64,000 bases of DNA from Oscheius tipulae (taxonomy: Eukaryota; Nematoda; Chromadorea; Rhabditida; Rhabditidae). Shown here piece by piece: positions 1-13,753 of the stretch. Under the pieces are notes generated by a model. It worked only from the letters and a program-made list of their open reading frames with translations, did no database searches and was not told the origin of the DNA. How positions within the stretch are numbered: position 1 is the stretch's first letter; each line of letters starts with the position of its first letter. The stretch is from the NCBI GenBank assembly GCA_037178975.1, contig JASJZH010000004.1:5022001-5086000 (forward strand). Reading direction: 5' to 3'. Made by a program: the position numbers and the translations under genes.

Positions 1-309
1 AACAGACGCTGATAGACGGCAACCACAGAGTCTTGGGCGAGTTCAGATTGAGATAGCCGTTCAAGAACATTCTGCACAAAATGTCGGGAAACCACCATGC
101 TACCGGCCTCCTGACCGACCACTAAACATGTAAATTGGAAAGTAAACAAATCCCTGATAATTACCTGATTCGACGAGTTCCATGAGACGAGGAACATCCA
201 GATACTTTGATGATGGAAAGACCTGTTCCAGAAGAGCCAGGAGAGCATCCAACTGGGCCTTGTGGTCAGATTGACTTTTATAGACAGTGGCTACATCTTC
301 TCCAGACAT
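1..309 (-). CDS. csn-4: COP9 signalosome subunit 4 (partial, N-terminus)
   Basis: This is the N-terminal part of a PCI-family protein that resembles CSN4, a scaffold subunit of the COP9 signalosome that removes NEDD8 from cullins. Exon 1 is 165-309 and encodes 48 residues. A 43-base intron (122-164) follows. Exon 2 (1-121) runs off the window. The SDHK stretch near residue 15 and the later MVVSRHF segment line up with the GSHK and LVISRQ segments of animal CSN4 as I remember them; the rest is divergent. The start lies 217 bases downstream of the CCT8 stop on the same strand, so the two may be co-transcribed. Other PCI-domain subunits are not excluded, because only about 88 residues are visible. 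Confidence 0.6.
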
Positions 310-401
310 CTATTCAAACTTCAGCTCATCAAGAAGTCACAACAGCCAGGAATGTCAACGATCAAATCATGTGAAACTAAACAAATGGCTAAAAGCAAAA
401 G

Positions 402-407
402 TTTATT
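402..407 (-). terminator. Poly(A) signal AATAAA for the CCT8 gene
   Basis: AATAAA on the minus strand lies about 120 bases after the CCT8 stop and about 95 bases before the CSN4 start. This spacing between an upstream 3' end and a downstream start is typical of nematode operons. Confidence 0.6.
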
Positions 408-526
408 CCGAGTAAAACAACAAAAAAAGGAGAGGAAAAACAGCAACGAGATTCACGCACAACAAGATCTCAAGGCAAAAATCTTAATAGCAAATAGCGA
501 ATTGAAAGTTTCAATTTCAAAGAAAT

Positions 527-2532
527 TTAGGCCATCCCATCGTCGTCATCTTCGTCTTGGGGCTTCGGTCCACGAGGCTTGGGTCCGCCAGTAGCCTGTT
601 TGGCCATGATAATCTGGAAATTGTCCGTAGATGAGGTAGAATGAATATTGTTTACTTGATCAACTTTAAGAATCGTAGAAGCAGACTCGGTGGCCAGTCT
701 GATGGCGGAAGTTTTTCCAGACAGGAGATCGAAGATATGATTATCCACAGCATTCATCACTTCTGAACAAAAAAATTAGAAAAGTGAGAGTAGAACAACT
801 ACCATGCTTCCAGATATCGATTCCAGCAGATGTCTGGCCAGCTTCATGAGCAGCATACAGTTTGGTCAGCATGTCATTGGCATTGATTCCGGCGTTCTCG
901 GCAATGCATTTGGGAAGTGTTTCCAGGGAGTGAGCGAACTTCTTGATAGCGTACTGCTCAAGTCCCTCGCATTTTTCTCCCCAAGACTCGATCTGTCGGG
1001 CAAGCTCGATTTCAACGGCTCCAGCACCAGGCAACAGCTATAAATTGAAGTGTTACGCTATTTCGAACAGGAATAGTACCTTGGAATTCTTGGTCAGAGC
1101 TTTGTAGGTGTTGACAGCATCGTCGATGGCGCGTTCAACATCGTCGATGCGAGATTGAGACGAACCGCGAATTACGATGGTAGCAACATTTCCCTTGTCG
1201 GCCTTCTTATCGAAAACCACGACATTTTCGTCTCCAATTTCCTTGACCTGGACGGTGTCACAAGTACCCAAAAGATTGACGGCGGGAGCGCACTGAATGG
1301 AAGAATAAAGACTTGAAAAATAGATGAACATACAATTCTAGCCTGGGCTTGAGCTCCGACAGTTCTGCAAAGACGACGTAGGTCGAACTTTGAAACGAGT
1401 CTGACTCCCATAATCTTGTACTTGTTAAGGAAGTGAAGATAGAGATCTCCGAACTTTCCAGCTGCTACGACCACATTTACTCCATTGTCGGCTAGAGCCT
1501 TGACTTGAGCCTCTACTTCGGATTCTTCTCCTTTCGAGAAGCCCATAAGTTCGTCGGCATTCTCGATGAGGACGGTTCCCTAAAAACCTATGTGGACGAA
1601 AAGAAGGAAAATCACCTTGGTCTCGGTCTGAGTAAGATCAAAGGGGCAGGTGAAAACGGCTACACGAGCGTTTTCAACTTTCTTGATTTCGCCTTCAGCA
1701 CCACGCTTGAAAACCATTCCATTCATGACTTGAGACTGGGCAACACCAGATCCGATAATCTTGCAGATACGAATATTGTCCACATTAAAGTTGTAGCTGT
1801 TAGCCGGAACAGTTTGAACTGAAAATTGAAGTTTGCAGCTAGCACAAACACTCACCGCAAGCTTTGGCAACGAGATCAGCGATGATTTCCTCGTTGTCGT
1901 ACTGCTTGGATGTGATAGCTGACCGAAGGAAGAGTTTCACCTAAATTGCAGCAAATGAAGTCAACTCTGAAGATTTGCAACCTGTTCAATATCTTTCAGG
2001 TCAGCAGCTTCCTTGATGACAAGGGTTGGAAGAATTGCCAGAGCTTTTTCGGAAGCTTGCTCGTAACCAGCTGCAACTTCCTGAGGAGTCAAGCCCATGT
2101 TGATCAGTTGAGATGCATGTTCCAGAAGAGAAGCGGCCAGAATGACCACAGTATTGGTGTTGTCTCCAGCTTGCTTCTCCTGCATTTGACTGGCCATAAT
2201 GATGATCTTGGCAGCAGGGTGCTGGACGTCCAACTCGCGAAGAATGGTGGCTGCGTCATTGGTAACGAAGAGCTTCTCGATATGGTTAATTACCATCTTG
2301 TTCATGCCTGAATCTTTGATTACAATCTGCAGTAAACTTCAAGTACCGTTCGGGCCATAGGCAGATCTGATCTGAGAGGCGAGCTCAACACAGGCGTCGA
2401 TATTGCGCACAACGGCTTCGTCGACACCTTTGAAGTGCTGAACTAAGTATTGTCACAGATAAATTGGGATTCTACCTGAGCTCCTTCCTTCATAAAGCGA
2501 TTGTAGCCGGATTTCGGTATGTTCATCGCCAT
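527..2532 (-). CDS. cct-8: T-complex protein 1 subunit theta (CCT8), complete
   Basis: Theta subunit of the cytosolic chaperonin TRiC/CCT, which folds actin, tubulin and other proteins by ATP-driven cycling. Ten exons join in phase: 2476-2532, 2347-2437, 1982-2307, 1856-1940, 1616-1818, 1334-1579, 1080-1292, 803-1037, 656-762 and 527-613. They give 549 residues, the usual size for the family. Group II chaperonin motifs are intact, including AYGPNGMNKMV, NDAATILREL, SYNFNVDNIRICKI and the LPGAGAVEIELA segment near residue 400. The tail is acidic (DEDDDD), as in other CCT8 proteins. The last intron (614-655) keeps the frame open, so it could be mistaken for coding sequence; the family alignment shows it is removed. 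I chose the first ATG after a CTGCAG acceptor-like sequence. Confidence 0.96.
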
Positions 2533-3004
2533 TTCTGCAGCAGAACCTGGAAATGAGCATGTTTTAAGTCCTCCAAGGGTTCTAAAAACTACATTTCAAA
2601 ATTGAGTGGCATACAAGACAGTTCTAGGCAAAAAAACGTGAAATCGCTTGAGAAAACGTGCGAGACGGAGGTTGAGGGCTCGAATATTCTAGCGCACAAT
2701 TGTCGAATGTGGCTAAAGGACTGCCTCCACACCCTAGGTCCCGCCACGATCTTTAGAATTTGAAACTCCCGCGTTCGTCTTCTTTGAAATTCCAATTTTC
2801 CATTTTCTCCATTTTCTTCCCTCTTTTTCTGATACTTTGTCACTGCATAAAGCATCATATTTACCCCTAGACGTGTGAGAAAGAGTGCTTGATGCGTGCT
2901 TAGTTGAATTCTTTACAAAGACCTTTTTGTTACCGTGTTTACTTTATAAAACTTCGCAACATGTTTTTACACTCGTTAAAAGTTCTAATTTTACTTGATT
3001 TCAG
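2533..3004. promoter_or_regulatory. Divergent intergenic region between CCT8 and EED
   Basis: About 470 bases separate two head-to-head genes, so the region presumably holds both promoters. It ends in a pyrimidine-rich TTGATTTCAG directly before the EED ATG, which looks like a trans-splice acceptor with its outron upstream. A minus-strand open frame at 2589-2858 (89 codons) has no recognisable content and is treated as chance. I see no strong TATA element. Confidence 0.45.
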
Positions 3005-4751
3005 ATGACTGGAGCCGAGAATATGGAAACTGAAGACACTGATACGACAGCAGCTTCAAGTGGCGGCAAGAATAACAAACGTCAGAAACGTAGAAAAAGA
3101 AGAAATTTGCTAACGTTGGAACGCTCAAATAACGTTAGAAAAGAATCTGTCGACGAAGATGAAGGTTGGCTAATACTTGTTTGCTTTCAACTTTTCGTTC
3201 ATTTTCAGCGAGCAGCTCTTTAAATGGCGATGTAGCCTTCAAAGTGGTCAAAACCGTTGTTGTAAGTTACTCCACGCCCTGCAAAACGTAGATTCTTTAG
3301 GAGCACAGTCATAAACGACCAATCTATGCTGTCGCCTTCAATCACTACGTATCAGGACCTGAGACCTATTTTGCGACTGCGGCAGGCAATATGGTATTTG
3401 ATTCACGGTTTCTAACTTTTGCTGTTGTAGATCAATATTTACGCCTGTTATGAAGTCGGAAACAAAATTGAGCTGAGACGATCCATTGTGGATACAAATG
3501 TTCGTCCTTTCTTATCTTTATTTGACTTTCATTTCAAGACAACGGAGGATTATTTCGCCCTCGACTGGTGCTATGACCTAGACGTAGAGCAATGTCGAAT
3601 CGTTGTCTCTGGAGAAAGTGCGATCATCAAAGTCCTGGATCCGGTAGGAGGAGTGATGCTTCAAGTAAAGGCGGCTTTTTGTTCCCATTCATTGCTCTTT
3701 CAGGAAAAATTCGGACATGGTGACACGATTAACGAGCTGAAGACGGATCCAAATAACTCGATGATCTTTGCCTCGGTGTCTAAAGATAACAGTATTAGAA
3801 TATGGCATTTGCAAGACAAAGTAGCCTTAATATGCTTGGGAGGCCAAAAAGGACATGTTGATCAAGTGCTCTCCTGTGTAAAATGTTTCAATTCTGCTTT
3901 TACATAATCTTTTCAGGACTGGTCTCCGGACAGCTCCTTCCTGGCCACGTGCAGCATGGACCATTCGATTCGAATGTGGAGATTCGACTCAAAAGCCCGA
4001 GGAATACTGCACAGGAAGGAACACAAACATCTCGACGTCAACTTGTCTTCCGATAGTGATGACGACGAAGAGAATGGAACTAACAGGTCAGTCATCTTTC
4101 AGCAACATTGGCTACCTTTTAGGATCGGACCATATTTTCTTCAGTTTCCCAATAACGAGTGCTCTGACCTCCATTCTGATTACGTGGATTGCGTTCGCTT
4201 CATTGGTCATTGGCTCATTTCCAAAGTAGGCTTTTACAAAGCCTGTCGTACTTAAAACTTTAGGGCTCCGAAAAAGGCGGACATCTTTTCCGATTTGGTC
4301 ATGCACACGAAGAGCCTCTCAAAGTCTACAAAGACCACACCGACCGTGTTACTACTCGCATCCGTCAATTTTCTCTGCCCTCCTGTGATGTTTGGTTTCT
4401 CAAATTCGACATCTCTCCTCTAAATGATGTAAATTTATTTCGTGCTTCAACTCGCTCTTCAAACTTTCAGTGGGTCGTATTCGGAGGTACAGACGGAGTC
4501 CTCTTCTTTTTCGATCTTCGCAATCCCGTCGAAGACCCTGAAACTGAAAATGGCTCTGTGGCTAACTTCACACTGAAGGTTCTGCAAGCCGCAATCCGTC
4601 AAATTGTCTTTGACCAAAAAGGCGAAAATATTATTGTCGTCGGAGACGATTACACAGTCGTTAGACTAAAGCGTACAAAGGTCTGTTGTTTCCAGTTCAC
4701 CTAATCTCTCTTCCTGCTCAGGTACAAAAAAACACTGTCAATGGTCATTAG
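3005..4751 (+). CDS. mes-6: Polycomb EED / MES-6 WD40 protein, complete
   Basis: Homologue of EED, the WD40 subunit of Polycomb repressive complex 2, which binds H3K27me3 and stimulates the EZH2-type methyltransferase. Eleven exons join in phase: 3005-3164, 3209-3261, 3301-3393, 3431-3499, 3539-3664, 3704-3877, 3917-4086, 4123-4225, 4264-4428, 4471-4680 and 4722-4751. They encode 450 residues. A basic N-terminal tail (KRQKRRKRR) is followed by a seven-blade propeller with typical EED landmarks: GHGDTINELK, SVSKDNSIRIW, GHVDQVLSCDW, DHSIRMWR, DYVDCVRF and AAIRQIVF. The ATG directly abuts a TTTCAG acceptor, suggesting SL trans-splicing. Introns 4 (39 bases) and 5 leave the frame open. It is the first gene of a three-gene plus-strand cluster with an orphan ORF and CKS1. 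Confidence 0.93.
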
Positions 4752-4867
4752 CTGCGCTATGACAAAACTGACTCACATTAAATATTCCCGCCCTATCACT
4801 TTAACATATCGTTGAACGATCTCATACCTCTAGTCATGTATTGATGCATTCATCAATCTCATTCAGA

Positions 4868-5157
4868 ATGTCTGTTCCCGTCATTACGAGTCACTCTTTT
4901 GTAGGTAAGAACTCGCTTGTATTCATTTTTGCCGTCTTTCAGTTGAAGCCTGTGATAAGAGTGGTGCCCTACCAGTTTCGAAACTGAACATTAGGTACAC
5001 CTCGAATGGCCGTGAAATGCAGCTCTCTCTTCCAATCACTCCTACGGAGTATCAAAGCTTTCTCCAGGTAAAATCCCCTTTATGACTTCGATGTATCGAT
5101 TTTCAGAATCCTCATACTGTTTTTTCCCGGCTAACATCATCTGCTCATCCCCAATAA
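4868..5157 (+). CDS. Orphan 70-residue protein inside the EED-CKS1 cluster
   Basis: Three exons (4868-4904, 4943-5067, 5107-5157) join in phase through two canonical 38-39-base introns. They give a 70-residue protein starting MSVPVITSHSF and ending TSSAHPQ. I do not recognise the family. No signal peptide or membrane segment is visible. The middle (KLNIRYTSNGREMQLSLPIT) looks like alternating beta strands. The ATG sits one base behind a CTCATTCAG acceptor, 117 bases after the EED stop and 101 bases before CKS1, so it is probably a middle operon gene that receives a spliced leader. The stop codon overlaps an AATAAA (5153-5158). The two clean introns argue for a real gene. Confidence 0.65.
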
Positions 5158-5257
5158 ACTGTTCTTTTCAACATTTCAACCTCAAATTACCGGCTTGACC
5201 GTGCTTATTACTATGTTATTATCTGATCTTTTGTTCTTCTTTTCACGCCGAGTTCAG

Positions 5258-5619
5258 ATGTCTACCGGAACGAACGACTTCTACTATTCGCCCAAGTACG
5301 AAGATGATAAGTATGAATATAGACATGTCCATGTTACCAAGGTCGGCCTGCTTTCTATTGTCGAGTAATCGAAGTTTTCAGGAAGTTGCCAAGATGATTC
5401 CCAAAAACCGTCTCATGAGTGAGACGGAGTGGCGTAGTCTTGGTATTCAACAGGTCTGTTTTTGCTTCCTTTTTTAGAATAAATATATTGTAGTCTCCTG
5501 GATGGATGCACTACATGATCCACGGGCCCGAGCGTCATGTTCTTCTCTTCCGCCGTCCTCTGCCCGACCATCAGCCCCCGGCACCAGCTAATGTTAGAGC
5601 TAGAGTCAACGCCCGCTGA
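5258..5619 (+). CDS. cks-1: Cyclin-dependent kinase regulatory subunit (CKS1)
   Basis: Small CDK-binding adaptor that reads phosphothreonine on CDK substrates and is needed for M-phase progression. Exons 5258-5341, 5382-5453 and 5494-5619 encode 93 residues. The CKS core is complete: IYYS-like [18 protein letters not shown], then [23 protein letters not shown] and the C-terminal strand [10 protein letters not shown]. The usual hinge HxPEPH reads HGPERH, so the second Pro-Glu-Pro residue is Arg. The tail after RRPLP is about 16 residues long and rich in Pro, Ala and Arg, a little longer than in human CKS1. The ATG directly follows a GTTCAG acceptor, again pointing to trans-splicing of an operon-internal gene. 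A poly(A) signal lies at 5719-5724. Confidence 0.95.
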
Positions 5620-5718
5620 ATCACTAGATCTCCATTCATTGCAGACTTACTTTTACTGGTACACGACTGCCTTCCCTATGCATCACTTTCGAGTCTATTG
5701 TTTATGAATTATGACTCA

Positions 5719-5724
5719 AATAAA
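5719..5724 (+). terminator. Poly(A) signal AATAAA of CKS1
   Basis: AATAAA lies 100 bases after the CKS1 stop and before the 3' end of the converging URB1-like gene. Confidence 0.6.
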
Positions 5725-5785
5725 CGGCTCACTGTACTGTCAATGAATTTATAATGCAACAAACAATGGATAACAACAAACAAAT

Positions 5786-7558
5786 CTACTCTTGGAAAAA
5801 CGCTTCAATTTCTTCGAGGCGTTGGTTGGATACGACTTCGGATTCCGTCGCTAGCAGCTCTCTCATGACCGAAACTACCTGAAATCTGCTGTATTCGAGT
5901 GAACAAAAGAGTAACCGTCTTTGACGCCAGTTTCGTCATTGTACCGACTGCAGTACTAGCATCTCGGTCGGTTTTTTGCTCACGAATTGTCTTCTCGTTT
6001 TTCAGTAGGATCAGAAATATTTGTGCCAGATAGTTGCGTTCCCATCTCGTCAGTTTTGCGTTCTTGATGGTCAGGGCAATCCAAGCGTGGATGTTGCATC
6101 GGTGAACCAAGTCGTAAGCGGCAGAAGGGATTTTCGCAGACGCTTTCAGAATCCCGAGAATCGATTTTCTGCAGGGCTGGTCAAGGACACAGCTGTTGAA
6201 GAGGGAAAGCAGCAACTTTACGCCAGATCTATTTTTAATTTACTGGCAATAAAATGACGAATAACCTGTTTTGCAGTACAGCATAGTCAAATGGATCGAT
6301 GATGGCTTCAGCTATGAGGACCAGAATCCATTCACGTTCCTGCTTGTAATACTCGACCGACGTCGACAAAAGCAACTTGTAGAACTCCGGAACCTGAAGA
6401 AAGGCTATTGTTTAAGATTCAAGCATAGACACTCGCATTTCTCAAGTCAATTTGCGGTTTTTGGCACAGGAAGGCAACAATTTGCCCATAAACTGGATCT
6501 TCCGGATGAAGAATCAGCTTAGACACTCGGGCGAAGAAGTGTGAGACCACTAAAAAAGTATGGTGCTGGTTGAAAGAGAAAACGTTACAATGTGAAATCC
6601 TCGGTGCAGATGTAGGAAGACTCTGTTTGAATAGACGTACGACGTAAATGAACAAGGCCTTTTCGTTGAATCTCTCTTCCTTCAGCTCCTGAAAACCAAC
6701 CTTCGAAAAAGAATTTAGTGAACCAACCAGAAGCAGCGATAGGAATCTTTGGAGGTTGTAGTAAGCCAGAACTCGGGTAGCCTCATTTTTTGAACTTAGA
6801 CAGGAGAAGACTAGCGATAAACAGTTTTCCTTTATGAATTTCGGGCAGGAAACCTGAATGAATCGAGGAACAAACTGTCTTTACGAAAGTTACCTCTGAA
6901 CCAGGCTGCAAAAGATAGGCAAACAACTGCATGATGAATCGCGTGTTGTAAGTATCAAACTGTTCGGGTCTAGAATGATTTTTAACAGTATTCCAAGTTG
7001 TCGCTGGCTTCAGATAGGAAAGAACCTAAAATTGGGATTGTTATAGAAGGTAACGAGACATACATCGTTAGAGGAAATTCGGTGGAGGGAGGAGCCGAGC
7101 GACGACAACTTTTGGTAGTGCTCCTTTGCTTGTGGTCCCCAGACAAGTGGCTGCAATGGACTGAAGGAAAATAGTTACGAAACGACTAAAAAACATACCC
7201 TAGATTAACTTTGAATTTCCGCTCCAATCTCTCCAGGATGTCGTAGATCTTGTTGTCGTTTTCCGTACGAAGAGCACCGAAAGAAGAGAGCAGAGATGTT
7301 AGGACGGATGTGTCAACAATAGAATTTACAGTCTTCTCTCCGTCCTCCTAAGCAAAGAAAGATTATTCAAGACATACTCCTTTTCTGAACCTCCTTCGAC
7401 ATCCGCTTCAACAACGTTTTCAACTGCTTCAAATGAGCCAATTCGATCACTACTTCTGATTTGACGAGTCGGCATAATTCTCGAAGTTCTTCAGAAGAGG
7501 GCGAGCTGTCCTGATTAAGATTTGCTTTCTCAGCTGTCCGTTTCTTTTTGACGACCAT
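5786..7558 (-). CDS. URB1/Npa1-like nucleolar protein, short form
   Basis: The spliced product resembles the C-terminal region of URB1 (Npa1), a nucleolar HEAT-like protein of 60S pre-ribosome assembly. Recognisable stretches are RFIMQLFAYLLQPGSEVSCP, EATRVLAYYNLQRFL, HPEDPVYGQIVAFLCQKP, REWILVLIAEAI and CRKSILGILKASAKIPSAAY, in the order found in animal URB1. The reading begins at 7558 with a basic Lys-rich segment. It uses about ten exons with short introns and ends with a 37-base intron before the last exon (ELLATESEVV... to FFQE). The product would be roughly 450 residues, whereas human URB1 exceeds 2,000. Only 234 bases separate its start from the divergent CYFIP start, so no room remains for the missing N-terminal part here. 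Exact exon borders in the middle are not all fixed. Confidence 0.7.
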
Positions 7559-7792
7559 CTAAAGAAGGTTTTTAGCGGAAAAAAAAATGAAAAGGGTAAG
7601 AAGTCCGAGGAATCCTTTTGAATCGCCTGACGTCTGCAGCAAAATAAAAAATTCACATTTTTGGCCCAACGTCAAGTCATTCGGATACGGTAGCTATTTG
7701 AACGCATTGCTCACTCACTTCAACTTTTTCCGTTTCTCCCCCAACGACAATGCCTTTTCAGGTTCTTACATCGCTGGAGCCAAGAACGAACG

Positions 7793-12476
<4,684 letters not shown>

Positions 12477-13753
12477 ATTATTTTCCTCGAATAACTTCTG
12501 CCAATTTTGCTCAGTTTCTCCCTTCCATGATTGTACATTCACTCCCTGCCCTCTCCGGGTTTCCGCAAATTTCCGTGCTTTAGCTCTGAGACGTTGTACA
12601 GATTTCCTTACCGTATTAATTCTTTGAAAGTGCCTCGTTACTTCCACACCAAGAACATTTTGTAGCCTTGGACTGCGGCGAGAGCAAGCGCACAGCAGAT
12701 GAATAATGCAGCAGAGTCGGCGTGTCCGGGCTCCCATCAGACGGAAAAGACATCGATTGATGGATGACGTTGGACGACGGGAGGCGAGACTTCGCCACTC
12801 CCTCGAGAGAGAGCCAATGACCGATTTCCCAAAAGTCTTTGACTTCTTCGACTAGGTGTCCGTCTAATGGAGATGGATCAGTACTTTTTGGTATTTGAGA
12901 AGCTATCGAAACGAAATTTAGTTAACAGTTTTTTTCTCGAACAGTCGGATAATAACGGTGGTAATCTGATGGCAGAAGAGTGCCAGCTGGCGCAGCCTAA
13001 TGAGGCCTGTGGCTCAAGCGGCGGTCTCTCTCGCCCTCAACATGGCCGTTTCGAGCTGAGACGACGTGTAAAATACGCGTCTCTCGAACTGGCACCAGAG
13101 GGAATTATCCCGTCAAAACAGCACACTCCTTTCCCGAGAGGATTGCACTCTAGCTACGAAGAAAACATCGCGTGACTGAGGATATCTGGAGAATGTGTCC
13201 AGGTGTCGGGAACGGTTGGTAATTACGGGCAGGGAGCAATAGTAAATGGAGGCGGCTATTTGGGAAGCACATAATGACCGATTGGATGTGGAAAAAGCTA
13301 GTCATTCCCGTCAGCCTTGAGTAGAATATTTTCGGAGCTTGGGGGCTTTCGAAACTGCCTATTCTTACAGAATGTGTTCTGTAAACATTCGATAGGCTTC
13401 CAGTGTCTACCGGAGCAAGTCTTCTCGAGTCAGGGAGAGAGAATATAATGGAGCCGGGGAGCGGGTCGCCTCAGGCGGCGTAATGAAAATGTTCGATACC
13501 TTTTTGCTGCCAAATAACCAACAGCCTGTCGCGCTGTTGCGTATAGATTTGCCCGTATAGATCCTCCGGCCAGGCTCTCTCTTCATCTTCGAGCCTTTGA
13601 CCGTCATGTGCGCCGTCTTCCCATGTCTTCTACTCGGTTTGGAAGACTCTCTCCTTGACTTGACCCTGACCAGTGGCTAGCAGCAGAAGGGGCTCGGCTA
13701 ATCCAGCCCCCCAGGCATGCGCCGCGGTCGGCGTGCGACTGCCCAGAGGCAGC
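12477..13753. other. Spacer between CYFIP and ONECUT, with a 49-codon ORF
   Basis: This 1.3-kb stretch should hold the CYFIP 3' UTR and the ONECUT promoter and 5' UTR. I find no AATAAA; an AGTAAA occurs near 13237. A compact ORF at 12706-12855 reads MQQSRRV... to ...KVFDFFD and has an in-frame stop just upstream. It is strongly basic then acidic and has no known match. Another open frame at 12867-13175 (102 codons) looks random. Neither has supporting introns, so I do not call them genes. Confidence 0.3.

Noticed and set aside
614-655. Extra 14 residues in CCT8 near the C-terminus
   Set aside because: The stretch begins GTAAAC and ends TTCCAG, and family members read straight from VDQ to IIMA, so it is an intron that happens to be open.
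2589-2858. 89-codon minus-strand frame upstream of CCT8
   Set aside because: Lies in the shared promoter region and has no recognisable content.
12706-12855. The ORF ending KVFDFFD as the C-terminus of CYFIP
   Set aside because: The CYFIP frame already ends at TAG 12476, right after the conserved FQPPIHPSL segment, as in other animals; the later ORF has an in-frame stop just upstream and no link.
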